From positions 868,001-932,000 of the forward strand of contig CM062381.1 of NCBI GenBank assembly GCA_031310005.1: a DNA stretch of 64,000 nucleotides, given 5' to 3'. A model generated the notes under the pieces. That model did not search any database and was not told where the DNA came from. It was given only the letters and a program-made list of their open reading frames with translations. A program made the position numbers and the translations under genes. This DNA comes from Dactylellina haptotyla. Lineage: Eukaryota; Ascomycota; Orbiliomycetes; Orbiliales; Orbiliaceae. Positions 1 through 12,357 of this stretch are shown piece after piece (position 1 is the first letter of the stretch; every line of letters begins with the position of its first letter).

Positions 1-3000
1 ATTATTGGTCAGGATTTTCTCATAAGTATAGACATTCGGGTTCTCCTTTTCCCAGGTGCCCATATATATGGATGAATTACCCTCCAATCCTGTGACGAAG
101 AAAAATTTCTAGTAATAGGAAAGTTAGCTTAAGACCCAAGAATTATGATGCCCATTGAGGTACTATTCCGGTTTATTGACTTACAACCCAACTTCCGCCG
201 CTGGAAACTAAAGTAGCTCTGATGGTGAAAGGATAATCGCTATCAGGGAAAGCTGGGTATAAAGGTGAGCGTGGAAACCAAAGAGGTGTCCTCCAATTGA
301 CCTACTAGTCGAGGAACTCTGGCGAACAACCAGATCTCTTTTACTTGATGCTTGTGGTAGAGCCTTGGTCTGCGTAACCATGCCCCCCAATACATAAATG
401 GACCATACGGCCCATCCTCGTATCCCTTCAAACGAGAAAAGTCAGCGTATTTTAACTCAAAGAAAGGGTATACGTAGAATAAAGAACAATAAACTACATG
501 TGAAATATGCAGTGAGATAGTGGATCAAGAGTGTATAAGAACATACCGAGCATTTGAAGATTATCAAATAAATAAATAAGACTTATACTTTTGTAGATTG
601 TACTAAAATGAATAAACGAGACTTGGGTGCAGAACTTATTCGCAACTACCAAGATTTGACTGAAGCTGATGCAGATGAGTTTCTCTCGTAGATGGAGGGA
701 AATCACCTTCCTTTTATATATTCTGATCCATCTTCAATTTGCCATAGATATTGTCGGTCAATAACCACCATTTTACCATCGGTATTCAACTTTGAGGCTT
801 CAATCGCGCAATCATCGAGATTTCCAGCTGAAGACTGGTAACCTCGCAGGGACAGTACCATGTCGCGCCCCTGTAAAAGACATAGTACGGGTATCTATTG
901 TATTCCCTTACATGCAGGATCTAACCCATTTTAGCGCTTGGTACAAAGATATTAACTGAAATATGACTTTGAAAGTTTGGGAATATCCAACTACAATGCA
1001 TAATTGAAGCGGGGCGTCTAAAATACTCGAATACGAGCTCCTAACCTTCTTTGGTCACCGCCGTCATTCGGAGCAGCTGAGCTAGATATGCATATGTAGA
1101 TATGGTTGATGCATAAATCATTTTCTCAAAATTCTTAAACAGTATTTCTCGACAACGGAGACGCCGGAAGGGAGAGCTAAAACAGCGGAAAGTAAACGGG
1201 AAGTCAAACTAGCCTCCGGTTTGCGGCTCCACGCACACGAGGAGGAATGATGGCTTACCTATTGGCTGGCCAGAAACGATACCGGGCTTGAGAGTGGAAG
1301 GGAGAGGCTTGGCAGCATTCGCCTAACGCTAACTACGCATTATAGGGGCGTGGACTAGCTAAAAGCAGTGAAGTGTTGCGGAAGTATATGCACCCTCAAT
1401 ACTAAAAAACGAACTCCGAGTGAGACCGATATAGCAGGGCTCGCCCTAGTATTATAGAAAAAAATGTATGTTTTAAATCTATAGGCCCACTATCAGAGGC
1501 AAATTCACTTGATCAGAGTCTGTATTTCTGCGATACATTGCATTGCATTGCCGGTCCACCATTGTATTGGTCAATTCCCTAGCATACACACGGCCGACTA
1601 AAATGAGTTAGGCGGCAATATTTTCCCTAAAGACCTCGGTGCTTTTTCTGGAATAAGATACAATCGCAATTATTGATAGGAGCTACCGTAGCAACTACGT
1701 AGTGATATGACATATATACGAAGAATGTGGCGTTTTTAGGGTAGAATATTTGGCTGCTTCATCCCTCGGTATTTATACGCTGAAGGTCCAAAGAGAGACA
1801 GGCTGAGCATATTATACACAAGAGCTCTAACTGGCATGACACATGCATTTTATGTATCCTAAGTCCAAGCGCACCAAATAGATTATGCAGGTTTGCTTAC
1901 TAGCGACAGCGCTACGTCGCGCATCAAATTTGTTTCCCGCGAGCCGAAAATTTGACCTCCAGACATAGTTTCTACGGCATACATAAACATTTTGAACCGG
2001 GCGAATGCAGTGTACCAGCAAACATACGATTTGGCAACTAATCTTGGCGTTTGCAGTAGACTGTGTTTACAGGTCCTGAAGGAAATAGCAATCTTGATTG
2101 CAGACGAGGCTTACTTTTGTAGTTGGCCTTGCCTGTCGGATAATATATATATTGGGTTGCCACTGGTCTCGCGGGGCCAGTTGCCACCAATTGCCGAGGT
2201 AGCTATGTTAATGTTAGGCTATAAATTGCATTTGCAATTTATAGGTTCACAGTAGTAACCGGGCTTTCGCCTTGCCAAATTCCTTCCCGCATGCGCCGAA
2301 TTCAAACGATCGCGCCATGCATGGGGTTCAGTTGATCAAGTATAGATGTATCAAACAAATCCCGCAATGTCTTATTAAAGTCAAAACGGGGCTCAGCTGA
2401 TTAGGGGACATACGACTATAACTATCTCCGTATAGCGTAAATGCAGTATATTATCGCTGCCAATATTCCTTCATATTCCGCGCTGTTGCGCTTTACCAGG
2501 AATGGGAGAGCCTTTCGCTCTCTTCGTTGTTCCTCTCTCCTAAACAGCGACGCACCTGCAACCTTACCCCATTGTCGTATTTACAGCGAACACCAAAAAC
2601 CTTTGTTAAGAAAAGGGAAGGAGGGAAGAGAAACAATGTATACATCGCCGATTGTGGGATCAATTCTTCATTATCTAATTCTGTTAACGCGGCTGTAGGC
2701 CGTTAAATAAGATTCCTTTACTAAGATATGTACCTTGATAACAAAAGATGGGAGTCGGCAGTTGAGATGCAAATCAAAAAACAATTTAGAACCACAATAG
2801 AGACACACATTCTTACTCCAACCTCTCAACCCAGGTCTCGTCGGTTTTTTTCAGGACGAATTGACGGGGGTGCACACTAGCAGTAACTCACAAAGTATAT
2901 GTAATCGGTTTCCTTTATAACATTCCCTAGAAGCTGCGCTGACGATATTATATACCAGTCCTCCTCTTTATCATATAATCTTGTAAGAATAAGGTTCAAA

Positions 3001-5756
3001 CTTTCCCAATATTCTTTTTCTAAGGATTTCTTGTGCTTAGTAAATCCCTCTGCATGCGCCATCAAATAGAATATCTATCAGTTTTTGACGCCACTGACGC
3101 CATTTCTTCTAGACTACACCGTAAACAGACTGCAGCTTTAGTCTGGTGAGAGACTTAGTCATATATTGGTTGGCCTGCCAAGCTTTCTCCCACAAACCGC
3201 CAGATTTACACGCAAATAAAATTTATATTTGAGACTTTTCTCGTATAAACGAGTCTCACATTGAATTGGTGTACTAATGTCATGACATCTGCAGAAAACA
3301 CCAAGGTGCACAAGTTAAAAACTCGAGAGCACTTGAAAGTCTTTTTAGACATTCAGCTATATTCTTGCAGCCTATAACGTTCAGCAAACAAACCTTAGCG
3401 GACATGAGATACCCTTGACCGAAAATCATGCGGAATGGTCACATCTTATGAATGAAACTATCATTTACCTGCCAATCGAAAGGATACAAAAGGGTAGTAA
3501 AACAAAGATTTAGGTCAAACTGGCAATAAATAAACCACTAAACTATGGTACGAAATTAACATTATATGATTCAGAGTCGACTCGTTAACATGACACTGTC
3601 AACAACAGGTTTTAGTCGACCCCCCTCAATAAAAGTGATTGATATCATCATTAAGGTACAAAAGCACCACCGCGGCGATTAAAGATCCCCATGGTGTAGA
3701 TTAAAGTCAATACGTGTGAATTATCAGCCGAAGGCTCGTTCATAAATGAGGGTATGGAGGCTTTTAGAACGTTACAAAAGGATATTAGCGTTATGATGAC
3801 ATAGTCTTGGAGCCAGACAACGTACCCATATTTTATGGTTTAATGCCTTTCATTGAAACCTTTGAAACTGTAATTGGACGACATCTCAGTTATAAAGATA
3901 ATAAATGCCAAGGAACATCAACGGCAGAGGATGACGAGCTCTTATTTCGATAAGGGGGGCGGTAGGAGTTCGTTAGAGCCGGAACCAGTGAGAAAGAAAA
4001 GCCCAAGCCCAATCCATTTTTCGAATGTGACTAGGGTATAGCAAGACCAGCCTCGAAGCAGTCTCGAATACAGGTCGCAATATTAAGGTATAATATTTTC
4101 GGATATATACAAGATATGGCCAGAAAAATGCAGGTAAAGAAGAGTACATCCTCCAAACTTATATAGTTTTTGAACTATCTGAGACTGTGATATCCTTCTA
4201 ACATAATAGGACTCTCGAGAACCGGAAATTGTAGACCTCAGAAGAAGGATAGGTCACCACTGCCGATTATCACCATATACGGTAAATATTTCGAGATATC
4301 GCTGGAGAACCGGCCACAAGCGTAAAAACAAGCTTCAATTCAGTTAGCAAGGCAGGACACCTGAACGGGCGACCAAGACACGTTAGATAAACTTCATTAT
4401 CCACAAATATCGCAGTTTGTTACGATAGATAGAAGGATTTTGTAATTGAAGACGCCGCAAGTCCCATTTCGGTAGGCACTCGCGGATTTTGGCAGTTATT
4501 CTTGGAACGCGGGGTTCCTGCCTGGGGTCAATGAACGCCGATAGATTAGATTGGAAGATAGCCTAACAGGACTAGTCAAAGGATTTCGCCTGAAGCCTGA
4601 CCTTGTTTCCCGTTTCTGCCGCCTGTTTGGTGGCGCTTTCGATCTGCGGGCGCGGAAACATCGCAATTTCCTATTTGGGCGAAAACCACGAGAGGTTGAG
4701 ATGTTGGTACGCAGGTTGTCGCCAACACAGACAGAGCACCTGGTGAGGTTCAAACCCTGAATGTCAGTTTGACGTATGATGGTGATAATATATTAATACT
4801 CGGATAATTGCAAGGGAATTCCATTATGCACGCCATAATGACGGGTGCTGAGGTCTGAGACATCGGTTCTTGTTGAACTGGTGTGGTATTTATAGTTAAC
4901 TTGGGAACTGGAATTCGTCCGGATTATTTTTGAGTAGGGAAAGCGGTCGAATATGCATGCCAACCTATACGTTCTACAACGTGAGATACCTGGGATCGAA
5001 ACCCCCTGAAGATGGCCGAGTGCATCGAACATACCCTAAACATATATGCGCACCCGAGCTGCATACATAGGAAACATTGCGGTATATATCACCACGAGTA
5101 AAAATCGGTTGATTTAGTACTTGCACACCCATAGATTCAGTCACAAGACCGACAACACTTAAAAACTTTGAGGATAATTGCAAAGGCACCTCCTATCATG
5201 TATCCGAGCCACTCGAATTGCGGTCTGACCATCAAGGCAACAAAGCAGACGGCTTGATGTACAAACTAGCTACCGCAAGTAGCTTCGTACGACAGTCAAA
5301 ACTCTGGGGAACTCACAGAAGAAGGTATATGATGAAACACGACTAACCCACTCCCGTCCTCGTGGCGTTCGCTGGAGCCTGCAGCGGCAGCTATCAAACT
5401 ATAACCCCGCATCTGTAGAAGTGAAGAAGAATATTAAATGTCTCTTTAATTTAACAAAAAAACATTACAATAAATGTATCCCAATATGTGTATCCCTCTT
5501 GTGTAACGCAAAACAAAAAAAGAACCCCAAATAGTATAAGCACCAAAAGATGGAAACCAAATATTCTTTTAACAAAAACGACAAAATAACAGGCTATGAG
5601 AAAACTGGAAAACAAGGAAAACGCCTCATAATTGCCCATCGTGGTAAACAATATACATCGTTATAGTGTACGTCGATGATAATGGTGCCAAACATGTAAA
5701 TGAAAGAATTATTTTGTATAAAAAAAAAACCTCCCCGGAGTTGAACAATACGCCAG
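1..5756. other. gene-poor AT-leaning flank, no supported gene
   Basis: No open frame here is longer than about 90 codons. None carries a recognisable domain or joins into a longer spliced frame. The frames at 1992-2255, 2441-2698, 2877-3065 and 4496-5189 overlap one another on both strands in the way random frames do. One short frame on the minus strand (about 243-470) reads smoothly, with many aromatic residues around WGAWLRRPRLYHKHQ, and could be a relic exon, but no partner exon was found. Runs of TA-rich sequence suggest old, possibly mutated repeat DNA. No terminal repeats or transposase fragments were seen. Confidence 0.5.
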
Positions 5757-7401
5757 TTACCCTATACTCAAATTCAAATTCGCCGCTCCAGAGATAGTCG
5801 GCGATGACGGTCGCCTATTGGAGAAATGGACCCTAGCTTGCGGAGGCAGAGCGAGCGATGATATGCCATCTTCGTTTTCATATCTATCTTCTTGCTCGCC
5901 TTGCATCTCCAAGTCAGTTTGCCGCCCGTCGATAAAATAATTCGCTCCAAATGTTATAATATCCGGATAAGAGTCGTTAGCAGTTCCCTGCATGGGTCTG
6001 TTCTGTTGTGATCCTCTTCTCGATTGAGCGACAGCGGTTGCGTCGCTATCCTTTCGAGACGTGGCCGCGAACGTGCTTTTCGTCACAGATTTTTCGTTTC
6101 TGGTGGATGCTTGCGAGTTTATGGGCTCTCGGTAAGCATGGCTTCGTTCGAAAAGACTGGAGATCAATGCAAGACTAAGGACTCTAGGTCGTCCATCTCT
6201 GGGAAACCACGATCTGTAATATCCGATGAAGGTTTGGTTGAGCGCCGGTAAACAGGCAACGATTGCAGCGAAACTAGCTTCAACGCAGCCTGTGATCGCG
6301 ATGCCGGAGGTCGTCCATGTGATATCGAAGGAGTTTTGCATTAATTGGTAGAAAACATAGAGTCGGACGGCGCCGACTACCATGGCAATAGTGCCGAGGA
6401 TGAGAAGAAATATCAAGTTAATCTTCTTCTTACGTGCTAAAGGGGTATTGACGAGTATTACAATAGGAGGGAATATAGTGAGGGCGTCGAGTGCCAGGTT
6501 AATCCCGACGTATGTTGCATAGTATCTCACTGATGCGGACGCAATGCATGTGCCGTCGTAATACGCCCGAAGGCTCAGAAGGTTGCTAAGCGGTAGTCCG
6601 CATTCGAAAACTTCGGAAACTTCGTAGACGAAAAGTGTGAGGTAGGAAGCGGTCAAGATAGTCCGCAAGTAGAGAACTTGCTTAGGTGTTTGAAGGTGAG
6701 AAAGCCGGAGAAACAGGTGTAAGATTGAGCACCTTGTAAGGTTAACTGTGAACCATAGAAATGTTGCGTAGAGATATAGATACTATAATGATCGAAGCAC
6801 GCACATATTGTAAATTTAGAGAACAAGATGTTGAATTGAGTTGAACAAAACGGTTACGGAAGAAACTTACGAGTAAATAACCGCGGATATCTGTTTCTGA
6901 AAGGTCGTACAAGTGAAACCCGAGACCGGTTCCAAATACAGCTGGTTCCAAGGTCAGTAAACCAATTCTCAAGGTTGTCGCCAAAGTATAGATACAATAG
7001 GGACTTACCATATGTACTAACAATAACATAGGCAGTATAGAATATCTGACAATCAAAGACGTCGGGCAGAGTCAGCGGACAATCCCTGGAGTGCAGATAG
7101 ATTGATCGAAATGCAAGAAACATACAAAGGAAGCCAGCATAACCCAATCATCCATGCCAAAACCTCTTTTCATTCTAACCCATAGCCTTAGAGATACTAT
7201 TGAGCTCGTAAAAGTCGTCAATATGAGCGCTGTGACGAAAGGTGCAAGCGTGTTGTTTGGCGGAATATAGGGCGGATCATGTTGCTTGCTGAGTGGGAAT
7301 TCAAAATTCGGAGGAAATTGTTTGAAGAATGGAAACAATTCCCTGAGGAATTCCCTATCATGATCCGTCTGAGGATGTGGCGGGCCGCCATTCCTCAGCA
7401 T
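5757..7401 (-). CDS. SAT4/PTH11-type rhodopsin-like integral membrane protein
   Basis: Four exons join in frame: 7401-7126, 7045-7009, 6941-6871 and 6782-5757, giving 469 residues. All three introns (80, 67 and 88 bases) have GT-AG ends. An extracellular N-terminus rich in Pro (to about residue 52) is followed by a first helix (about 54-72), then RLWVRMKRGFGMDDW (72-86). That short basic loop ending in DDW is the hallmark of the fungal rhodopsin-domain (SAT4/PTH11-like) family. Further hydrophobic helices follow, up to seven, including FIGYYRSWFPRDGRPR at the end of the last one. The tail of about 130 residues is polar and Ser-rich, as expected for a cytoplasmic receptor tail. The family contains PTH11, a surface receptor of plant pathogens, but most members have no known ligand. 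No CFEM domain is present. The family call is firm; a receptor role is inferred. Confidence 0.85.
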
Positions 7402-10386
7402 CGCGGGTAGCCTCTAGCTCTGGTCTACTCGTTGATTGACGCGTCGACGAGTTTGGTATCACAGACCACAATGAAGTGGATGTGCGTCGTGTCGGGTGTG
7501 GTTTCAATTTATTTCGGGTTGGCGGCTTATGCAAAAATCAGGAAGCGAATACCCTTCAAGCTTCTTAGCTACCTATAAAATTGTTGACTCGTATGCTGGG
7601 AAACATAAGTTGCAATGTCACAGAGAACCACTAGAATTTCAATTATGGAGGCATTGATGCTAAGGAGTTGACACAGGAAGAAAAGATAGGAATTTTCCGG
7701 AAAGTGTCAATATCGAATCAAGACCAAGACCATGGTGGGGACTGTGGAGTTTAAGAGGGGGAAGAAGAATAACAGAAAAGGTTCAAGAAAATTCCACACC
7801 ACCATGACAGGGCTCGAAAGAAATGACCTTCTCGTGGCTGGTCCTCGACCCTTCTGTACGGTGATTATTCCCCTTTCGATCAGCAGGCAGGGGATCAAGT
7901 CCTGAGCTTTTTCGAAGTGGGTCTGGTTGGAAGCGAAATCCGGGATCTGGAATAGGCGAACCACCATATGCGGAATCCGAGGGTCTGGGTAACCAGTCGC
8001 ACAAACCAGATCAAATTCCATAAGGCACCGGTTTCCAGGTCCTATTGGGTTCCCCGATTGCGAAACTCCTTAGAAACCCTACTATACATGTAGAAGATGT
8101 ATAGGGGAAATTATATCAATCCAATTCAATCTGCTCAAAAGTTTGTCGTTATAGAGATTGCTCCGCTATTTTGGAGAGGAAACCTTCTCCACAGTAAATG
8201 CCGTCCCTTCAAGAGTGTTCCCAGCTTGTGTCATGCAAGGGAAATACTGTGTCAGCTTTTGAGAGGCAGCTCTGGGGCTACCTGACCAGGTGTTCAGACC
8301 CACACTGGGTCCAGGTCCTAAAGTTGTTGTCTCAGCGCTGAGGCAAAATTGGGGGGACTAATCCACTTTCTGGCTTTCAGTACCACCTGCGCGCGGACTT
8401 GTGGTCGCAATGCGGTGGGGGCTGGAGCATAATCATTTTTTCAAACACAGAGTTTTGAGGCGCTCTTAGAGAGGAAGATAACGAGTTGTTGACTTAGCCC
8501 GCACGTACCAGGAGAATACTGATTGTTCCTTCCTATTCCTGTTGATTCCCCCGTCCGTTTGGCCGTGCTGGCTATCGACTATCGCTAAATTGGTTTGTGC
8601 AACAGACTTCGCTCAGATCGACCGAGGTCGTTAACTTGGAGCTAGTGGATCAGGGGGCCAGGTTGCCACTGGCCACCGAATTCTCTAATCTCTGACATCT
8701 GACTGTTTACAAAGGATCCTGGATTGTTGATGTATATTTAAAATATGTCTGAGCCCCTAGCCTAACTGTATATTCGGGTTCACCGGAAGACTTGGTTACC
8801 AGAGTTGCGTTCTCTGAGCACATTGGCCAAACTGCGCGGCGAAGTTGGAACGGCATTGACGCGTTTCTAGACCCAGGTTGAGGCGAGTCTGGAATTTTGG
8901 CTTGCATGTTCTACCTGCGGGTGGGTGTGCAAATAATTCTTGGGGGTGGCAGATCTGAGATATCCCCAGTTTGATTCGTTAATACAAAATGGCCCGATCG
9001 AATCGATCGATCCTTCGCGGGTTCTATAGGATCCGAGCGACTTCGGAACCTAGCGAAATGCTTGTGCGTATCGTAAATACAATGAGCTAAGAATTTGCAG
9101 GGCGCACCTCCTCTAATCAAAATCAAGACATGCATATGTGAAGAAGCTATACAGAAAATGTGATATATTCTTGGTCATTTTTAAAAGACTTCTGAGGGCA
9201 AGAAAGCAGTTCGAATCAAGGAAACGGTGATGAAAGGAGCTAAAAAAAAAAACGCTGAACGAAGATCGGACTTTTCCACGGATAGAGCCATTCAAACCTT
9301 AAGTCCATTTAGGTCATAGTTTATGCCGGCCGGTGCGGGGTTCCGGAATCCTATCCACGTCCACGAGCCAGTTGTCTCATCGGATAGGTTCGAGCGAGTG
9401 CGTCTTGGAAGACACGAGATCGAACCAAGATTGGCTGGGCCCAAAACTTGTGGTTGATAGCCCGAACCAAGGAGAGAATAGCCGACAAAGAAACTTTTTT
9501 GTAAAGAATACAGATCGATATCTCCATGCACATGGACCACGTTTAAATTTTGGATTGGCATTAGTTGGATATTCTGATACCACGAGGAATCCTATTAGCT
9601 AATTATTTCTTGCCACTGTCAAAGTCTACCTGATTGAGCCTCAACTTCTACATCATTTGATTCACGTGATTATGCAGGTAACTCGAATACCTTCGTCGCG
9701 GAGCCATAGCTATAGTAGAGCGAAGTTGAATCGGGATCTGTGGTGGTATCACTTATTTAATATTTCCCCTTACGGTATCGCAATATTGAATTCTAGATCT
9801 CTTCTTCTTGACGATAAAACAAAGTATCCAACGTATCTAGATATTTACTGTTTCCCTTATATATATGTATCTATACATGAACTTTGAATTCGAACTCAAC
9901 AAGAGGGCCATTGATATCAAATGCTCACCACCTAATTACTTACGAAACGAATACGCCGATAACTAATCTTCAATATTGACGCCCCCAGAGCTCGGACATC
10001 TGCCTTGGAGGCCTACACCGACGAACAGCCAGAAAGAATCGACACCAGCAGATCCTGTCCAATATCGCGCGTCCGCTATAGGCCGAACCGCAGTTCAGTG
10101 CATCCAAGGCCCCAGCCAGTGCAGATGTGTTGCGGCGCCGTGCCAGGCACCGGTTTCTGGGCAGGCACAGGCAACAACACCACGATACCGATGTGGACAT
10201 TCTGTCGAGATCCGAAACGTCATTGGCTCTCGAACGCTCTACGCCGTCGAATAATGATATGATGTGCCCCGCCGAAAGCCCCTGAAGAAGAGCTTTAAAT
10301 ACCGCTGATACTGTCCGGAAGACGCGGAGGAGGAACGATCAATCTACCGACCTTATCACCTTTCTCCTCATCATTATCAATCGACC
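7402..10386. other. intergenic region between receptor-like gene and gwt1
   Basis: This 3 kb spacer is the shared 5' side of the divergent receptor-like gene (-) and gwt1 (+). The longest frame with a true ATG is 7707-8021 on the minus strand (104 codons). It has no recognisable domain and overlaps another open frame on the same strand, so it is not called as a gene. Frames at 9292-9602 and 9970-10262 lie on both strands of the same DNA and look like chance. A TATA-like TTTAAATA lies at 10294-10301, about 86 bases before the gwt1 ATG. No RNA gene was recognised. Confidence 0.45.
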
Positions 10387-12183
10387 ATGGAGGCCACATC
10401 CGAGCAGGCCGCGGCCGCCAATATCTACCAGTCGCTCAAGAGCACGAAGGAAGCTTTCTATTCAAATCTCTCCGGCGGCTCTATAACGGAGATCAACATT
10501 GTCACGAGCATCGCTCCGGTGTGTATAATCCGTCTGGCTCTTATGACACGGGAAGGAAAACTTTTCTAATAGCTTCTTTTGCATTCCAGGTCGCGTATCT
10601 GATATTCGCGCTTCTTCAAACTAGGAGAGGCTTCTTTCAAGCCGATGAATATTCCGCACCGCTATTCCTGATAGACTTTGCTCTGAATGTCGCCGCCCTC
10701 TTACTTTCCATCACTGTCTACTCCCCGTACACAATCCAGTTCAACATTCTCCTCGCTATCAATGCGGCGCTGTTGTACTTGAGTCCCGGGGCCGCGTCGG
10801 CTCTGAAACCGCGAAAACCCCTACAACGGGAAGATGCTCCGAAAGAACTATCAGATAAAGATGAAGTGGCGGCGTATCTACCCAAAAAAGCATTCATCAC
10901 AGCGTGGAGAGGCGGCATGATGATAATCACGTGTCTCGCAATTCTCGCCGTAGACTTTCCGGTGTTTCCGCGCAGATTCGCCAAGGTGGAGACCTGGGGG
11001 CAGAGTTTGGTACGCCTCCCAAATATTCAAGAACAATTGAAGTAGTATTGGTACTAACACCTCTATTTCTTATAATATAGATGGATCTCGGTGTGGGGTC
11101 ATTCGTATTTGCCGGCGGTGTCGCCGCAGCTCGTGCTATCCTCCGGGACGCCTACCTCAAGCAAACCCCACCGCTAGCCACGCGTCTAAAGCGCAGCTTG
11201 CGAAGCTCTGTATCATTGCTGGCTATTGGCCTCGTGCGATTGGCTCTCACCAAGGGAGCCGATTATCATGAACATGTCACCGAGTATGGTCTCCACTGGA
11301 ACTTCTTCATGACACTGGGGTTTCTTCCACCCTTCACGGCTTTGTTCCAAGAGACATATAACAAATTCGCATTCCCAGAGCTCCTGGCTATCTGTACCGG
11401 TGCTGGATATCAGCTCATTCTGTTCAATTATGGTGTCCAGAACTGGGTTCTATTAGCTGAACGTACAAATGTCATAAGTGCTAACAAGGAAGGAATCGCT
11501 TCGTTCCTCGGCTATCTCGCGATCTTCCTCGCTGGTCAGGCAACTGGCATGAGAATCCTCCCTGGAAGCCAGCAGAAACCACAACAGCAACAAGCACCGC
11601 AGAAGAAGAAACAACCCAGTCAGAAATCAACGAGTATCCAGAATGTATCGTCGAAGAATGTATCGTCGAATAAGCCGCTCCTCAAGCCATTATTACTACA
11701 GGCTATCGCGTGGACCTTGTTGTTCCAGTTCACAGACAGTTTCAGATATGGCATGGGCACACAGATATCTAGGAGGCTGGCAAATATGCCATATCTATGT
11801 TGGGTAGCCGCCTTTAACTGCTGGCAACTCCTTGCCTTCTATATGATCGAGGCTGTTTGCTGGGGTGATCCAGAAGGCGCTGGTGGTAAAAGTGGGGCGG
11901 TAGCAAGCTACGAGGATAGAAGCCCTAGGCTGTTGAGAGCGTTCAACCGGAACGGGCTGATTATCTTCCTCGTGGTAAGTAAAATTCTTTGTTACAGGAG
12001 ATCACAGATTTGGAAGGCTAACTTTACTTTTAGGCGAATATCGCTACTGGCATGGTCAACATGTGCCTGAATACGATAGCGGCGGATACTAAAGTCTCAA
12101 TGGGTGTGCTGTTCGCCTACGCCTTGACTCTTAGCGTTGTCGCAATAGGGCTAGATCTGAAGGATATTACCATCAAGCTCTAA
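10387..12183 (+). CDS. gwt1: Gwt1, GPI-anchor inositol acyltransferase
   Basis: Four exons (10387-10518, 10590-11009, 11081-11974, 12034-12183) join in frame to 531 residues. The introns are 71, 71 and 59 bases, and the second carries a clear TACTAAC branch site. The protein is a multi-helix ER membrane protein. The N-terminus holds AFYSNLSGGSITEIN, and the join of exons 2 and 3 recreates GQSLMDLGVGSFVFAGG, both signatures of the Gwt1/PIG-W family. This enzyme acylates the inositol of glucosaminyl-phosphatidylinositol early in GPI-anchor synthesis, which feeds cell-wall mannoproteins. Conserved GLHWNFF and the final segment ANIATGMVN also fit. A Gln/Lys/Ser-rich loop near residues 350-380 is likely cytoplasmic and variable. 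The gene converges on noc2 with 174 bases between stop codons. Confidence 0.95.
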
Positions 12184-12357
12184 GATATATATATGTATTG
12201 TACATAGAATATGAGGTCCAGCAAGCAGCTACCTCCTCGAGTTGATAATGTTAATATGAAAAAAAAGTTGTATGCTTTTGGATAAATTAGTCGACAAGCC
12301 ATTCATCACATATCGTACACCATAAAATCTCTATGAATAGTACATAAAACATGACGC

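Noticed and set aside
4741-4760. tRNA B-box-like GGTTCAAACCC
   Set aside because: No A box or acceptor stem at the right distance and no cloverleaf can be drawn.
4793-5189. Two loosely similar minus-strand peptides that hinted at ankyrin-like repeats
   Set aside because: The match covers only a few residues (PLQLS) and lacks the ankyrin consensus.
5451-5651. Hydrophobic 66-codon minus-strand frame after the SAT4-type gene
   Set aside because: It lies in T-rich probable 3' UTR of that gene and has no family features.
7707-8021. 104-codon minus-strand frame with a true ATG
   Set aside because: No recognisable domain, a second open frame of similar quality overlaps it on the same strand, and no splice partner was found.
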